Source: JAICMB01 sp035295125 (GTDB taxonomy: Bacteria; Acidobacteriota; Terriglobia; Bryobacterales; Bryobacteraceae). From it: a stretch of DNA of 64,000 bases. The first letter of the stretch is position 1, and each line of letters starts with the position of its first letter. The notes beneath the pieces were generated by a model. The model was not told where the DNA came from. It did no database searches and saw only the letters and a list, made by a program, of their open reading frames with translations. A program made the position numbers and the translations under genes. Shown one piece after another: positions 49,592 to 58,431 of this stretch. The DNA lies in the NCBI GenBank assembly GCA_035295125.1, contig DATGJP010000107.1, forward strand, positions 124,001 to 188,000, in the 5' to 3' direction.

Positions 49592-50704
49592 ATGCAAAGT
49601 GGTTTTACCCTCTTCCCGGAAACGGCCGCCGCGGGCGCGCCCGAGGTCGATCACCTGTATTTCTTTCTGACGGCTGTCTCCGTGATCATGACGGTGCTGA
49701 TTTTCGGGGCGCTGTTCATCTTCGCGCTCAAGTACCGCCGCCGCAGCGAAAACGAGATCCCCAAGCCGATTGAGGGCTCGTTAAAGCTCGAACTCGGCTG
49801 GTCGATCCTGCCGTTCATCATCATGCTGGCGTTCTTTGGCTGGGGCGCCAAGATCTTTTGGGACATGCAGACTCCTCCCAAGGATGCATACAACGTTTAC
49901 GTCGTCGGCAAGCAGTGGATGTGGAAGGTGCAGTATCCCGAGGGCCAGCGCGAAATCAACGAGCTTCACGTGCCCGTAGGACGTCCCGTGCGCATCACCC
50001 TGGCTTCGGAGGACGTCATTCACAGTTTCTTCATCCCGGCATTTCGAGTGAAGCACGACGTCGTTCCGGGACACTTCGCGGATATCTGGTTCACCGCCAC
50101 TAAGCCCGGCCGGTATCACATCTTCTGTGCCGAATACTGCGGTACCGAGCATTCCGGAATGATCGGATGGGCCACCGCCATGGAGCCCGCCGCCTTCCAG
50201 CAATGGCTGGTCAATGGCGGCGCCGAAGGCTCCATGTCCTCGCAAGGCGAAAAACTCTTCCAGCAATTCGGCTGCAGCACTTGCCACCTCATGGATGAGC
50301 AGGGCCGCTGTCCGAACCTGCGCGGCATGTATGGCACCAACGTTCTGCTTTCGGATGGGCACACGGTGCTCGCCGACGACGCCTACATCCGCGAATCGAT
50401 TTTAAATCCCAACGCCAAGATCGTTGCCGGTTTCCACGGCGATATTATGCCCACCTTCCAGGGACAGATCAGCGAGGAAGGCATGCTGCAACTGATCGAG
50501 TACATCAGGTCGCTAGCCAACACCAAGAATGGCGTCGTCTCGGCCGACCAAACCGGCGCCTCCGAGGGCACATCGCGCCCCGGCTCCGATGCTAATGCCG
50601 GACAGGGCACGCTCGAATCGCACGGAACTTCGATGACCACCGTGCCGGCACTGCACGATGCAACGGCGCAAGGTCAGGCGGCGACGCAAGGGAGTAAGAA
50701 ATGA
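49592..50704 (+). CDS. coxB: caa3 oxidase subunit II with cytochrome c domain
   Basis: A 370-residue protein with two N-terminal spans (VSVIMTVLIFGALFIF, SILPFIIMLAFFGWG), a cupredoxin domain with CuA ligands His144, Cys179, Glu181, Cys183, His187 and Met190 (CAEYCGTEHSGMIG) and a C-terminal cytochrome c domain with CSTCH (228-232) and GDIMPTF for the Met ligand. The fused haem marks the caa3 class, which takes electrons directly without a free cytochrome c. The C-terminal tail is low-complexity. Its stop overlaps coxA (ATGA). Confidence 0.92.
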   Translation: MQSGFTLFPETAAAGAPEVDHLYFFLTAVSVIMTVLIFGALFIFALKYRRRSENEIPKPIEGSLKLELGWSILPFIIMLAFFGWGAKIFWDMQTPPKDAYNVYVVGKQWMWKVQYPEGQREINELHVPVGRPVRITLASEDVIHSFFIPAFRVKHDVVPGHFADIWFTATKPGRYHIFCAEYCGTEHSGMIGWATAMEPAAFQQWLVNGGAEGSMSSQGEKLFQQFGCSTCHLMDEQGRCPNLRGMYGTNVLLSDGHTVLADDAYIRESILNPNAKIVAGFHGDIMPTFQGQISEEGMLQLIEYIRSLANTKNGVVSADQTGASEGTSRPGSDANAGQGTLESHGTSMTTVPALHDATAQGQAATQGSKK

Positions 50705-52332
50705 GTACGGAACTGCAGCCTCGCACGGAGGGGCAAATCAACTATCTCAACAACGGGTACGGCTGGAAATCCTGGCTGCTGACCACGGATCACAAGCGAA
50801 TCGCCGTGTTGTATCTCATCAGCATCACGCTGATGTTCATGCTGGGCGGCTTCTTCGCGTCCATGATCCGCATGGAGCTGACCACTCCGGCCGGCGACCT
50901 GCTGTCCTCCGACACGTACAACAAGTTTTTCACCATGCATGGCGTCATCATGGTGTTCTTCTTTCTGGTGCCGTCGATTCCTGCAACGCTCGGCAATTTC
51001 CTGATCCCGATTATGATCGGCGCGCGCGACCTGGCTTTCCCGCGCATTAACCTGCTGAGCTGGTACATCTACATCTTCGGAGCGCTGTTCGCACTGGGCG
51101 CCGTGGTGGCGGGCGGCGTCGACACGGGCTGGACCTTCTACACGCCATACAGCAGCACCTATTCCAACAGCTATGTGATGGCGGCCGTGGCCGGCATCTT
51201 TATCGCGGGCTTCTCGTCGATTCTCACCGGGCTGAACTTCATCGTCACGGTGCACAAGATGCGCGCGCCAGGAATGACGTGGGGCCGTTTGCCGCTCTTT
51301 GTGTGGTCCAACTATGCCACGGCGCTGATCCAGGTTCTGGGAACGCCGGTGGTGGCGATCACGCTGGCGCTGGTCGGCATCGAGCGCGCGTTTCGCGTGG
51401 GCATCTTCGATCCCGCCCTCGGCGGCGATCCGATCCTGTTCCAGCACATGTTCTGGTTCTACTCCCATCCGGCCGTGTACATCATGATTCTGCCGGGCAT
51501 GGGCGTTATCAGCGAACTGGTCGCCTGCTTTACTCGCAAGCGGGTATTCGGTTATACGTTCGTGGCGGGATCTTCAATTGCCATCGCGGTCATCGGCTTC
51601 CTGGTTTGGGGCCACCATCTCTTCGTCACCGGCCTGTCGATGTACGCGAGCATGATGTTCTCGCTGCTGAGTTTCGCGGTGGCCGTCCCCTCCGCCATCA
51701 AAGTGTTTAACTGGACCGCCACGATGTTCCGCGGCTCCATCTCGTACGACACGCCGATGCTCTACGCGTTCGGGTTCATCGGGCTGTTCACCATCGGCGG
51801 TCTGACCGGCCTGTTCCTCGCGACACTCGGTATCGACGTACACGTCACCGACACCTACTTCGTCATCGCGCACTTCCACTACGTCATGGTCGGAGGTATG
51901 GTGATGGCGTACATGGGAGGCCTGCATTTCTGGTGGCCGAAGATAAGTGGTCGAATGTATCCGGAGGGCTGGGCTAAGCTATCGGCGGGTATCGTTTTCC
52001 TTGGATTCAACCTGACGTTCTTCCCGCAGTTCATTCTTGGATATGCCGGCATGCCACGCCGCTATCATGCGTATGCGCCCGAGTTCCAGGTGCTGAACGT
52101 CCTCTCCTCCGCGGGAGCCTCGGTTCTTGCGGTCGGTTACGCTTTGCCCCTGATCTACATGTTATGGTCGCTGAAGTACGGTCCGATAGCGCCGCAGAAT
52201 CCTTACGGCGCGAAGGGTCTGGAATGGGAAGTCGCCGGTTCGCCGCCGACCACCTTCAACTTCGAAAAGACTCCGATTGTGACCGAGGAAGCTTACGAAT
52301 ACGCGAAAGAGGAGGTAGAGGTCGTTGGCTGA
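50701..52332 (+). CDS. coxA: caa3 oxidase subunit I, A2-type haem-copper oxidase
   Basis: A 543-residue protein with about 12 spans. Haem a ligands are His80 (FFTMHGVIMVFF) and one His of AHFHY (391-393), the other binding haem a3. CuB ligands are His256 of YSHPAVY with the cross-linked Tyr260, and His305/His306 (VWGHHLF). Ala replaces the D-channel Glu of the HPEVY form, and the preceding YS pair marks the A2 subtype described for Rhodothermus-like caa3 oxidases. It reduces oxygen to water and pumps protons. Confidence 0.93.
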   Translation: MSTELQPRTEGQINYLNNGYGWKSWLLTTDHKRIAVLYLISITLMFMLGGFFASMIRMELTTPAGDLLSSDTYNKFFTMHGVIMVFFFLVPSIPATLGNFLIPIMIGARDLAFPRINLLSWYIYIFGALFALGAVVAGGVDTGWTFYTPYSSTYSNSYVMAAVAGIFIAGFSSILTGLNFIVTVHKMRAPGMTWGRLPLFVWSNYATALIQVLGTPVVAITLALVGIERAFRVGIFDPALGGDPILFQHMFWFYSHPAVYIMILPGMGVISELVACFTRKRVFGYTFVAGSSIAIAVIGFLVWGHHLFVTGLSMYASMMFSLLSFAVAVPSAIKVFNWTATMFRGSISYDTPMLYAFGFIGLFTIGGLTGLFLATLGIDVHVTDTYFVIAHFHYVMVGGMVMAYMGGLHFWWPKISGRMYPEGWAKLSAGIVFLGFNLTFFPQFILGYAGMPRRYHAYAPEFQVLNVLSSAGASVLAVGYALPLIYMLWSLKYGPIAPQNPYGAKGLEWEVAGSPPTTFNFEKTPIVTEEAYEYAKEEVEVVG

Positions 52333-53005
52333 CGTCGCTCTTCCCCACGCATCCCATGTCGCGCACCAGTTCGACGACATGGAGCAGCAGGTCACCACGT
52401 CCACGCTGGGGATGTGGGTGTTCCTGCTCACGGAAATCATGTTCTTCGGTGGACTGTTCGGTGCTTACACGGTCTATCGCAATATGTATCCCGAGGCTTT
52501 CGTAACCACCAGCCGCTACATGGAGCCTTTCTGGGGCGCCACCAACACGGCGGTGCTGATCTGCAGCAGCTTGACGATGGCGCTGGCAGTACGCGCGGCG
52601 CACATCGGAAAGCGTAAGCAACTCATCTGGTTCCTGATCCTGACGATGATCTTCGGCGCGGCATTCCTTGGCGTGAAGGCCATCGAATATCACGCGCATT
52701 GGGTCGACCATAAGGTCCCCGGCTTCGGGTTCGAGTACGACCAATTCCCGCAGTACTTCCACCAGGCGCAGATTCTCTTCTGCTTCTACTTCATCATGAC
52801 GGGATTCCACGCCTTGCACATGGTGGTCGGTTTGGGACTTCTCACGACGCTTTTGGTGATGTCCGTGAAAGGCAAGTTCGACGCGGTGTACAACACCCCG
52901 GTGGAAATCATCGGGTTGTACTGGCACTTCGTCGACATTGTCTGGATTTTCCTGTTCCCGCTGTTGTATCTGATTGGCGAGCACGCCTTAAAACACACGA
53001 CCTGA
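52325..53005 (+). CDS. coxC: caa3 oxidase subunit III
   Basis: A 226-residue membrane protein with about five spans, including TLGMWVFLLTEIMFFGGLFG and the family's GFHALHMVVGLGLL motif. Subunit III stabilises the oxidase and its proton uptake. The start is a TTG at 52325 overlapping coxA by 8 bp; no ATG gives a full-length N-terminus, which fits the reduced starting region of these homologues. It ends 1 bp before coxD. Confidence 0.88.
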   Translation: MADVALPHASHVAHQFDDMEQQVTTSTLGMWVFLLTEIMFFGGLFGAYTVYRNMYPEAFVTTSRYMEPFWGATNTAVLICSSLTMALAVRAAHIGKRKQLIWFLILTMIFGAAFLGVKAIEYHAHWVDHKVPGFGFEYDQFPQYFHQAQILFCFYFIMTGFHALHMVVGLGLLTTLLVMSVKGKFDAVYNTPVEIIGLYWHFVDIVWIFLFPLLYLIGEHALKHTT

Positions 53006-53006
53006 T

Positions 53007-53333
53007 ATGTCACAAGACCGCAGCATCTCCGTAACCACTTACGTCATCATCTGGGCCACCCTCATCGCGATGACGTTCCTTACGTGGTCGGTGTCGTACA
53101 TCGACATGGGGCCCTTCAACATCCTGGTGGCGCTTGTCATCGCCACGTTCAAGATGTCGCTGGTCATCTACTTCTTCATGCACGTGAAGTTCGATGACAA
53201 GCTCACGCGGTTATTTGTCGTTGCGGGATTCGTGTGGCTGATGATCCTGATCGTGCTCACGCTCTCGGATTACTTCACGCGCGATTGGAAGCCGGCCCAA
53301 AGCCTTTGGCACCAGACCACTACGCAGCCGTAA
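53007..53333 (+). CDS. coxD: caa3 oxidase subunit IV-like protein
   Basis: A 108-residue protein with three spans (YVIIWATLIAMTFLTWSVSY, ILVALVIATFKMSLVIYFFM, VVAGFVWLMILIVLTLSDYF). The layout, with a conserved YFFMHVKFD cytoplasmic loop, matches the cytochrome c oxidase subunit IV (COX4_pro/caa3) family. It closes the operon; the stop abuts the stop of the convergent kinase gene, leaving no room for an independent terminator between them. Confidence 0.85.
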   Translation: MSQDRSISVTTYVIIWATLIAMTFLTWSVSYIDMGPFNILVALVIATFKMSLVIYFFMHVKFDDKLTRLFVVAGFVWLMILIVLTLSDYFTRDWKPAQSLWHQTTTQP

Positions 53334-54950
53334 TCACTTTCGCTGCAGGAACTTGAAGTTCGACAGGCCGATCTCGTCGCGTCCGGGAATAAAGAATCCA
53401 AATGAGCCCGTCGTGAAGTCGAGCGAAGGATCGGACCACCGGTCCAGCGCTCTCCATCCGCCCTCCGCATAGAGCGAATGCACGACGCTATCGGGCGTCA
53501 CCTCAATCTGGATCGTGAACATGTCCTGCGCGATCGCATGGGCAATAGTCGCTTCCAGCGTAGATTTGCCGTTGTCAATCTTCTTTCTGGTGAATCCCTT
53601 TTCGTCGATTTGGAATAGCACGTAATGGCCGGAGTCCCTGTAATCGAGCACCCATTGGACCTTACGGCCTTTGCGTCTGAGTGCGGTAAAAGTTACTGAG
53701 CCGCGCACGGGCATAGCCGGATAAAGAACGAAATCGCCGCCCTTGTGCACCCACCAGCCATCCTGTTGGACCCAAGTCCCCTCGGGCCATAGTTCCATAC
53801 CGGTTTCCAGTGTTGCAGGAGCCTTGAGAGCGGGTACCGTTTTCGCGGGCGTGGGTTCTGACGTAGCGGCGCGGTCGGACTCCGCCGCCGATCTTTCTTC
53901 GGGCGGCGGCGCGACAGGAACTACGGGCGAAGGCTTCGGCACCGTTTTCACTGCCGCCACGTCGGAGTGCGCGTGCCGTTGCGGGCTCTGCGACTGCGAC
54001 GCCACGTAGGCGGCCACGATCAGCCCGGATACGGCACAAAACGTACCGATCATGATGCTGTAGTATGCCTTACGCCGTGCCGCTTGCCGGGGAGTAACGT
54101 ATGCGGGCACGCGCTGCAGATCGGCTTGAAATTCCGCAGCGGTTTGATAGCGCTTGGCAGGACTCTTCGCCAGCGCTTTCATGATGATTTCTGAAAGCGC
54201 CGGAGGGACGCCCCGTGCAATTCGATGGGGAGGGTCAGGCACAGCATGCAGGTGCGCGTTCATCAAGGAATAGGCTGTATCTCCGGCGATCGGACGCGCG
54301 CCGGTCAGCAATTCATACAGAGTGATGCCGAGCGAGTAAATGTCCGACCGCGCATCCGGAGTGGCGCCCTGCACTTGCTCCGGGGAGATGTAATACAGCG
54401 ACCCGATCGCCGCGCCGGTCACGGTCAGCGAGGGCGAAAACGCCGTGCGCGCGATTCCGAAGTCCACCAGTTTGACGATGCCATCCCTGGCGAGAATGAT
54501 GTTCTCGGGTTTGATATCGCGATGCACCACGCCCTGCCGATGCGCATAATTCAGCGCATCGAGAATTTGATAGGCATAGGAAACGCACTGGTGAACGGGA
54601 ACCGGCCCCTGTTGAATCCTCTGGCTGAGCGGCGTGCCCTCGACAAGTTCGAGGATCATTACAACGCGATTCTCAGATTGCAGCGCCGTGTGGAGAGCAA
54701 CGATATTCGGATGGCTCAGCCCGGCGAGGACCTGGATCTCCCGCAGGAAACGCGTCGTAAGCTGGGGATCGTTCTCGAGGTCCGGCAGCACCACTTTCAT
54801 CGCCTCAATACGATTCGATAGCGTATTGCGGACCTTATACACCTTCCCCATACCACCGGCGCCAATCACTTCGAGGACTTCATAGCCGGCTAAAACGGCT
54901 CCGGGTTGAACAGACAAAGTAGGACTCACCACATCAGGTATGCCGAACAT
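53334..54950 (-). CDS. Transmembrane Ser/Thr protein kinase with periplasmic sensor domain
   Basis: A 538-residue Hanks-type kinase. Kinase domain about 22-282: glycine loop GAGGMGKVY, Lys52 in AMKVV, catalytic HRDIKPEN (143-150), DFG (163-165), SPEQ in place of APE. A single span at 297-317 (YSIMIGTFCAVSGLIVAAYV) leads to a Pro/Ala-rich linker and a periplasmic C-terminal domain with GGDFVLYPAMP, RKVQWVLDYRDSGHYVLFQI and GFFIPGRDEIGLSNFKFL, a jelly-roll-like pattern. Substrates are unknown. The gene is convergent with the cox operon and precedes a close paralogue by 70 bp. Confidence 0.9.
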   Translation of the reverse strand: MFGIPDVVSPTLSVQPGAVLAGYEVLEVIGAGGMGKVYKVRNTLSNRIEAMKVVLPDLENDPQLTTRFLREIQVLAGLSHPNIVALHTALQSENRVVMILELVEGTPLSQRIQQGPVPVHQCVSYAYQILDALNYAHRQGVVHRDIKPENIILARDGIVKLVDFGIARTAFSPSLTVTGAAIGSLYYISPEQVQGATPDARSDIYSLGITLYELLTGARPIAGDTAYSLMNAHLHAVPDPPHRIARGVPPALSEIIMKALAKSPAKRYQTAAEFQADLQRVPAYVTPRQAARRKAYYSIMIGTFCAVSGLIVAAYVASQSQSPQRHAHSDVAAVKTVPKPSPVVPVAPPPEERSAAESDRAATSEPTPAKTVPALKAPATLETGMELWPEGTWVQQDGWWVHKGGDFVLYPAMPVRGSVTFTALRRKGRKVQWVLDYRDSGHYVLFQIDEKGFTRKKIDNGKSTLEATIAHAIAQDMFTIQIEVTPDSVVHSLYAEGGWRALDRWSDPSLDFTTGSFGFFIPGRDEIGLSNFKFLQRK

Positions 54951-55020
54951 TACTGGAGTTAATCTGATGCGCTTGGAAAAACTTTGTTGCTACTGCTGAT
55001 TCCTTAGGAGTTCCTAGAGT

Positions 55021-56805
55021 CTACTTGCGCGGTGAGTACTTGAAATTCGCCAAGCCCACTTCATCGTGCCCCGGAAGGTAAACCCCGAAGGAGCCCGAAG
55101 ACAGGTCCTGTTGATCGTCATCCCATTTGTCAAGCACTTTCTGCTCTGACCCAATGGTGAGTGAGTGCGTCAGGTTGTGCGGAGAGATCGCGATTTGCAA
55201 AGTATACAAATTGGACGTTGGTTCATGCGGCACGTTAGTTTCGCTGACCACCTTGCCGCCTCGGACGATCTTGCGCACAAATGACTTGTCGTCGATCTGA
55301 AAAAGCAGGTAATTGTTCTTGTCCCTGTAGTCGACAACCCACTGCAGTTTGCGGCCTCTCTTCATTCCCGGAAGCCCGCCTCCCTTTACGATCGAGCCCA
55401 AAGCTCCACCTGCGTGCATGGTGGCGCTGAACGACAGTGTTCCATTCAGAGGCATCACGGGGAACAGCACAAAATCGCCACCGCGATGCACGAACCAATC
55501 GTCTTCGCGTTCCCAAATGCCTGGCGGCCAAGCCTCCATCCCCCGGTCAGCGGACGTTTTCTCCGGAACCTTAGGAGGAGCCGCGGTCGTGGGAGCCGGC
55601 TTCACGGTTGCGGTGTCTTTCAACGGCTCTTTCGGCGTTTCTTTCAGCGGCTCCTTCGCCTCAGGCGCGGGGGCCGGAGCTACCGGCACGGGAGTCGGCG
55701 CAGATGTGGCGGTACTTGTCGGAGTACTTGCGGCAGGCGTCACGACAGCCGGTTCTTTCGCAGCCGCCGCGGGCCGGTTCAAATAGAAAGCGGCGCCCAC
55801 CGTCCCAAGTACGACAACGCCTGCGATGGCCGCAACGAGAGGCCACAACTTGCGCCGTGGCGGTGTCGGTACAACGATCGGTGCCTGAACGGTCGCACCA
55901 CGAACCGCGGCCTGAACCGTCGCCCCACGAACTGACGGCCGAACCGGCGTCGAGCATTGCCCCGCCAGAGCCTCATGAAACTCTGTCGCAGTCTGGAATC
56001 GGTCCGCAGGGTCCTTTGCGAGCGCCTTCATGATGGCGTTCGACAAGTCCATCGGAACATCGGCAATCACAGTATGCGGCGGTTCGGGTATCACGTTTAA
56101 ATGACCATTCATCAGCGTGAATGCCGTTTCGCCCTTAATCGGACGCTCGCCCGTCAGTAGTTCGTAGAGCGTCACGCCAAGCGAATAGATGTCCGACCGG
56201 GCGTCGAGTGCGTGATTCTGAACCTGCTCGGGTGAGATGTAATAAAGCGACCCAACCGCGGCGCCGGTGGATGTCAAACGCGGAGCTAACTCCTGCCTCG
56301 CGATCCCGAAATCCACGAGCTTTATGTTGCCGTCGGCTGTCAGCAGTATGTTCTCGGGCTTGACGTCACGATGCACGACGCCGTGCTCATGAGCGTAGCC
56401 GAGCGCGCCGAGCACCTGGCACCCATATCGAATCACATCATCGACAGCGAGGCGACCGTCTTTTGCCACCCCCTTGAGCGACGTCCCTTCCACCATCTCG
56501 AGAATCATGACGAGACGATGATCCACCTGCATCGCTGTGTGCAGCGCAACGATGTTCGGATGATTGAGGCCGGCCAGCACCTGGATCTCCCGATGGAAAC
56601 GATTCACCAGATCGGGATTGCCTTCAAGGTCCGGAAGCACGACCTTCATGGCCTCAATGCGATTGGAGAGAGTGTGACGGACCTTGTAGACCCGGCCCAT
56701 GCCTCCTGCGCCAATCACGCCGAGAATTTCATAGCCAGCGATTATCTCGCCCGTTTTCGGCGTAGGCCCTTGCTGTACGTGATTTACCGTAGCATCATCA
56801 GGCAC
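55021..56805 (-). CDS. Second transmembrane Ser/Thr protein kinase with the same sensor domain
   Basis: A 594-residue paralogue of the preceding kinase: glycine loop GAGGMGRVY, Lys54, HRDVKPEN (145-152), DFG (166-168 region), SPEQ. An internal duplication RGATVQA occurs twice at about 293-309 before the span (LWPLVAAIAGVVVLGTVGAA, about 320-342). The linker after the span is longer, with a repeated PLKETPKEPLKD pattern. The C-terminal domain (GGDFVLFPVMPLNGTLSFSA, RKLQWVVDYRDKNNYLLFQI, FGVYLPGHDEVGLANFKYS) matches the one at 53334. The pair probably arose by tandem duplication and may sense similar cues. Confidence 0.9.
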   Translation of the reverse strand: MPDDATVNHVQQGPTPKTGEIIAGYEILGVIGAGGMGRVYKVRHTLSNRIEAMKVVLPDLEGNPDLVNRFHREIQVLAGLNHPNIVALHTAMQVDHRLVMILEMVEGTSLKGVAKDGRLAVDDVIRYGCQVLGALGYAHEHGVVHRDVKPENILLTADGNIKLVDFGIARQELAPRLTSTGAAVGSLYYISPEQVQNHALDARSDIYSLGVTLYELLTGERPIKGETAFTLMNGHLNVIPEPPHTVIADVPMDLSNAIMKALAKDPADRFQTATEFHEALAGQCSTPVRPSVRGATVQAAVRGATVQAPIVVPTPPRRKLWPLVAAIAGVVVLGTVGAAFYLNRPAAAAKEPAVVTPAASTPTSTATSAPTPVPVAPAPAPEAKEPLKETPKEPLKDTATVKPAPTTAAPPKVPEKTSADRGMEAWPPGIWEREDDWFVHRGGDFVLFPVMPLNGTLSFSATMHAGGALGSIVKGGGLPGMKRGRKLQWVVDYRDKNNYLLFQIDDKSFVRKIVRGGKVVSETNVPHEPTSNLYTLQIAISPHNLTHSLTIGSEQKVLDKWDDDQQDLSSGSFGVYLPGHDEVGLANFKYSPRK

Positions 56806-56846
56806 TGTGGCGAAGCCTCTGGACTAACATTGTGACATAAGCCACA

Positions 56847-57365
56847 TTAAAACTCACGTGTTTTCTTCACTGCGCAATGTGTCGCTAACATCTCAGATCC
56901 GAGTACAGAACTTGAGGTGATGCTCACCTGCATCGGGACCTCGAAGCATCCGTTCGGAAGATTTGCCCGCACACCGCAGCCGTTGAGAATCCCGTCTAAT
57001 TTCTCCACGTTGAAAGCCACGTCGCCCGCGATATCGGTACCCTCCATGCTCTTTAGCCGCTTCAGAAAATCGTTAGCGGTGATGCCCACAACGGAATCAC
57101 CGCCGGTATCGTAATCGTGCTCGCACCCAAGAACCGAGTTGCCAATACTCGGTTCTTTCAGATGATCGTCACTCGCAAGCGCTTTCTCCACGATGGATCT
57201 GAGGAATTCCTGGGCTCGTCTGCTGGTTTGAAAGGTGATGCTAAATGAAACCCGCTTTAGAGTGGTTCTTACTTCCGACGAACGTGGCGGCACTGCCGGG
57301 GCGCGGGAGATGGCGGCGGACTGGCTTACGGACATAATCCGCAAGCGGCTCGTAGAACCGTGCAT
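56847..57365 (-). CDS. Hypothetical protein, weak support
   Basis: An open frame of 172 residues (perhaps starting at Met11, position 57335). The middle reads plausibly as protein (FSITFQTSRRAQEFLRSIVE, then GITANDFLKRLKSMEGTDIA), but codon and base use are clearly less GC-rich than the neighbours and no family is recognised. It could be a small acquired gene or a decaying remnant. No good ribosome site is seen. Confidence 0.3.
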   Translation of the reverse strand: MHGSTSRLRIMSVSQSAAISRAPAVPPRSSEVRTTLKRVSFSITFQTSRRAQEFLRSIVEKALASDDHLKEPSIGNSVLGCEHDYDTGGDSVVGITANDFLKRLKSMEGTDIAGDVAFNVEKLDGILNGCGVRANLPNGCFEVPMQVSITSSSVLGSEMLATHCAVKKTREF

Positions 57366-57612
57366 CTATAGGCATAATTTTACACCGATTAACAGTTTGG
57401 AGGCCATGACAATTTGTTTTCAAGTGGATGCAGATATCGTTATGAGTGCGTTTAACATCATATTCGGGTGCATTTCATCACGCCTGTCTTACCGTCTCGC
57501 TGAGTTGTCCGGTTCTGAGGAAGCATCTCTGGCATTGGACTCTGCCATTGAGATAATTTGGGTTGAGGCGACACTGCTGCTGTCACGCTGGAACGCTATC
57601 ATCATCTCTAAA
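57366..57612. other. Low-GC spacer before the CusF-SCO gene
   Basis: A 247-bp stretch with visibly lower GC than its surroundings. The frame upstream of the SCO gene stays open to 57235 here but its translation shows no domain. I see no clear promoter, terminator or repeat. Confidence 0.4.
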
Positions 57613-58431
57613 TTGAAATCCGCGCCAACATGCACGGCGCTGTTTTTACTGCTGTCGACGGGCTGTGCACATCGCTATCACGGCCAGGGAATCGTCCTGG
57701 CGATCGACCACGCAACCTCCACCGCTACCATCTCACACCGCGACATTCCCGGCTACATGCCCGCCATGGCGATGCCATTCCGCCTTGCGTCCAAGGTTCG
57801 CGCCGAAGGCCTCGCACCAGGCTCGCGAGTACGTTTCGAACTCCGTGTGAGCGGCGCCGGAGCACGCATCACAAGAATCATTACCGATGCGGGGCCGCCG
57901 CCCGATTTTCTAATTCCGAAAGCGGAAAACGTTGTTGCCATCGGGAGTGCGGTCCCGGATTTCTCCCTGCTCGACGAACATGGCCGCGCAGCCCATCTCG
58001 CCGATTCGCGAGGCCGCCTCACCGCGGTTGAGTTTATCTACACCCGTTGTCCGCTGCCCGACGTTTGCCCTCGGCTGTCCGCCAATTTCGCATTACTGCA
58101 GCGGCGTTTTGGCTCCCGAATCGCCCTCCTTTCGATCACACTCGATCCCGACCACGACACACCTGAGGTGCTCTCCGAATATGCGCACCGCTGGAACGCG
58201 AATCCCGCTACATGGCGGTTCCTGACTGGGACTCCAGACGAAATCCGCAGGGTCGCCGGCAACTTCGGCCTCGTCTATTGGGCCGAAGACGGCGCGATCA
58301 CACACACGGTATCCACCGCGCTCATCGGCCCCGACGGCGTCCTCATTGGCAAACTCGAAGGCTCCGGTTACACTTCCCGGCAATTGACCGATCTGGTAGG
58401 TGCTAAGATCGACCGAGGGCCCCAGCCATGA
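57613..58431 (+). CDS. CusF-domain/SCO fusion lipoprotein
   Basis: A 272-residue protein. The start is inferred as TTG 57613, which directly gives a lipoprotein signal (KSAPTCTALFLLLSTGC, Cys18). Residues about 25-95 resemble a CusF copper domain (GIVLAIDHATSTATISHRDI, then PGYMPAMAMPFRL with Met ligands). Residues about 110-260 are an SCO-type thioredoxin fold with YTRCPLPDVCPRL (Cys146, Cys152, spacing C-x5-C, where SCO1 has C-x3-C) and His231 (ITHTVST). It is probably an envelope copper chaperone. Its stop overlaps the next start (ATGA, 58428-58431). Confidence 0.75.
   Translation: MKSAPTCTALFLLLSTGCAHRYHGQGIVLAIDHATSTATISHRDIPGYMPAMAMPFRLASKVRAEGLAPGSRVRFELRVSGAGARITRIITDAGPPPDFLIPKAENVVAIGSAVPDFSLLDEHGRAAHLADSRGRLTAVEFIYTRCPLPDVCPRLSANFALLQRRFGSRIALLSITLDPDHDTPEVLSEYAHRWNANPATWRFLTGTPDEIRRVAGNFGLVYWAEDGAITHTVSTALIGPDGVLIGKLEGSGYTSRQLTDLVGAKIDRGPQP

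Noticed and set aside
57235..57612. N-terminal extension of the SCO-type gene to the ATG at 57235
   Set aside because: The extension would bury a proper lipoprotein signal peptide and has no domain; a TTG start at 57613 fits better.
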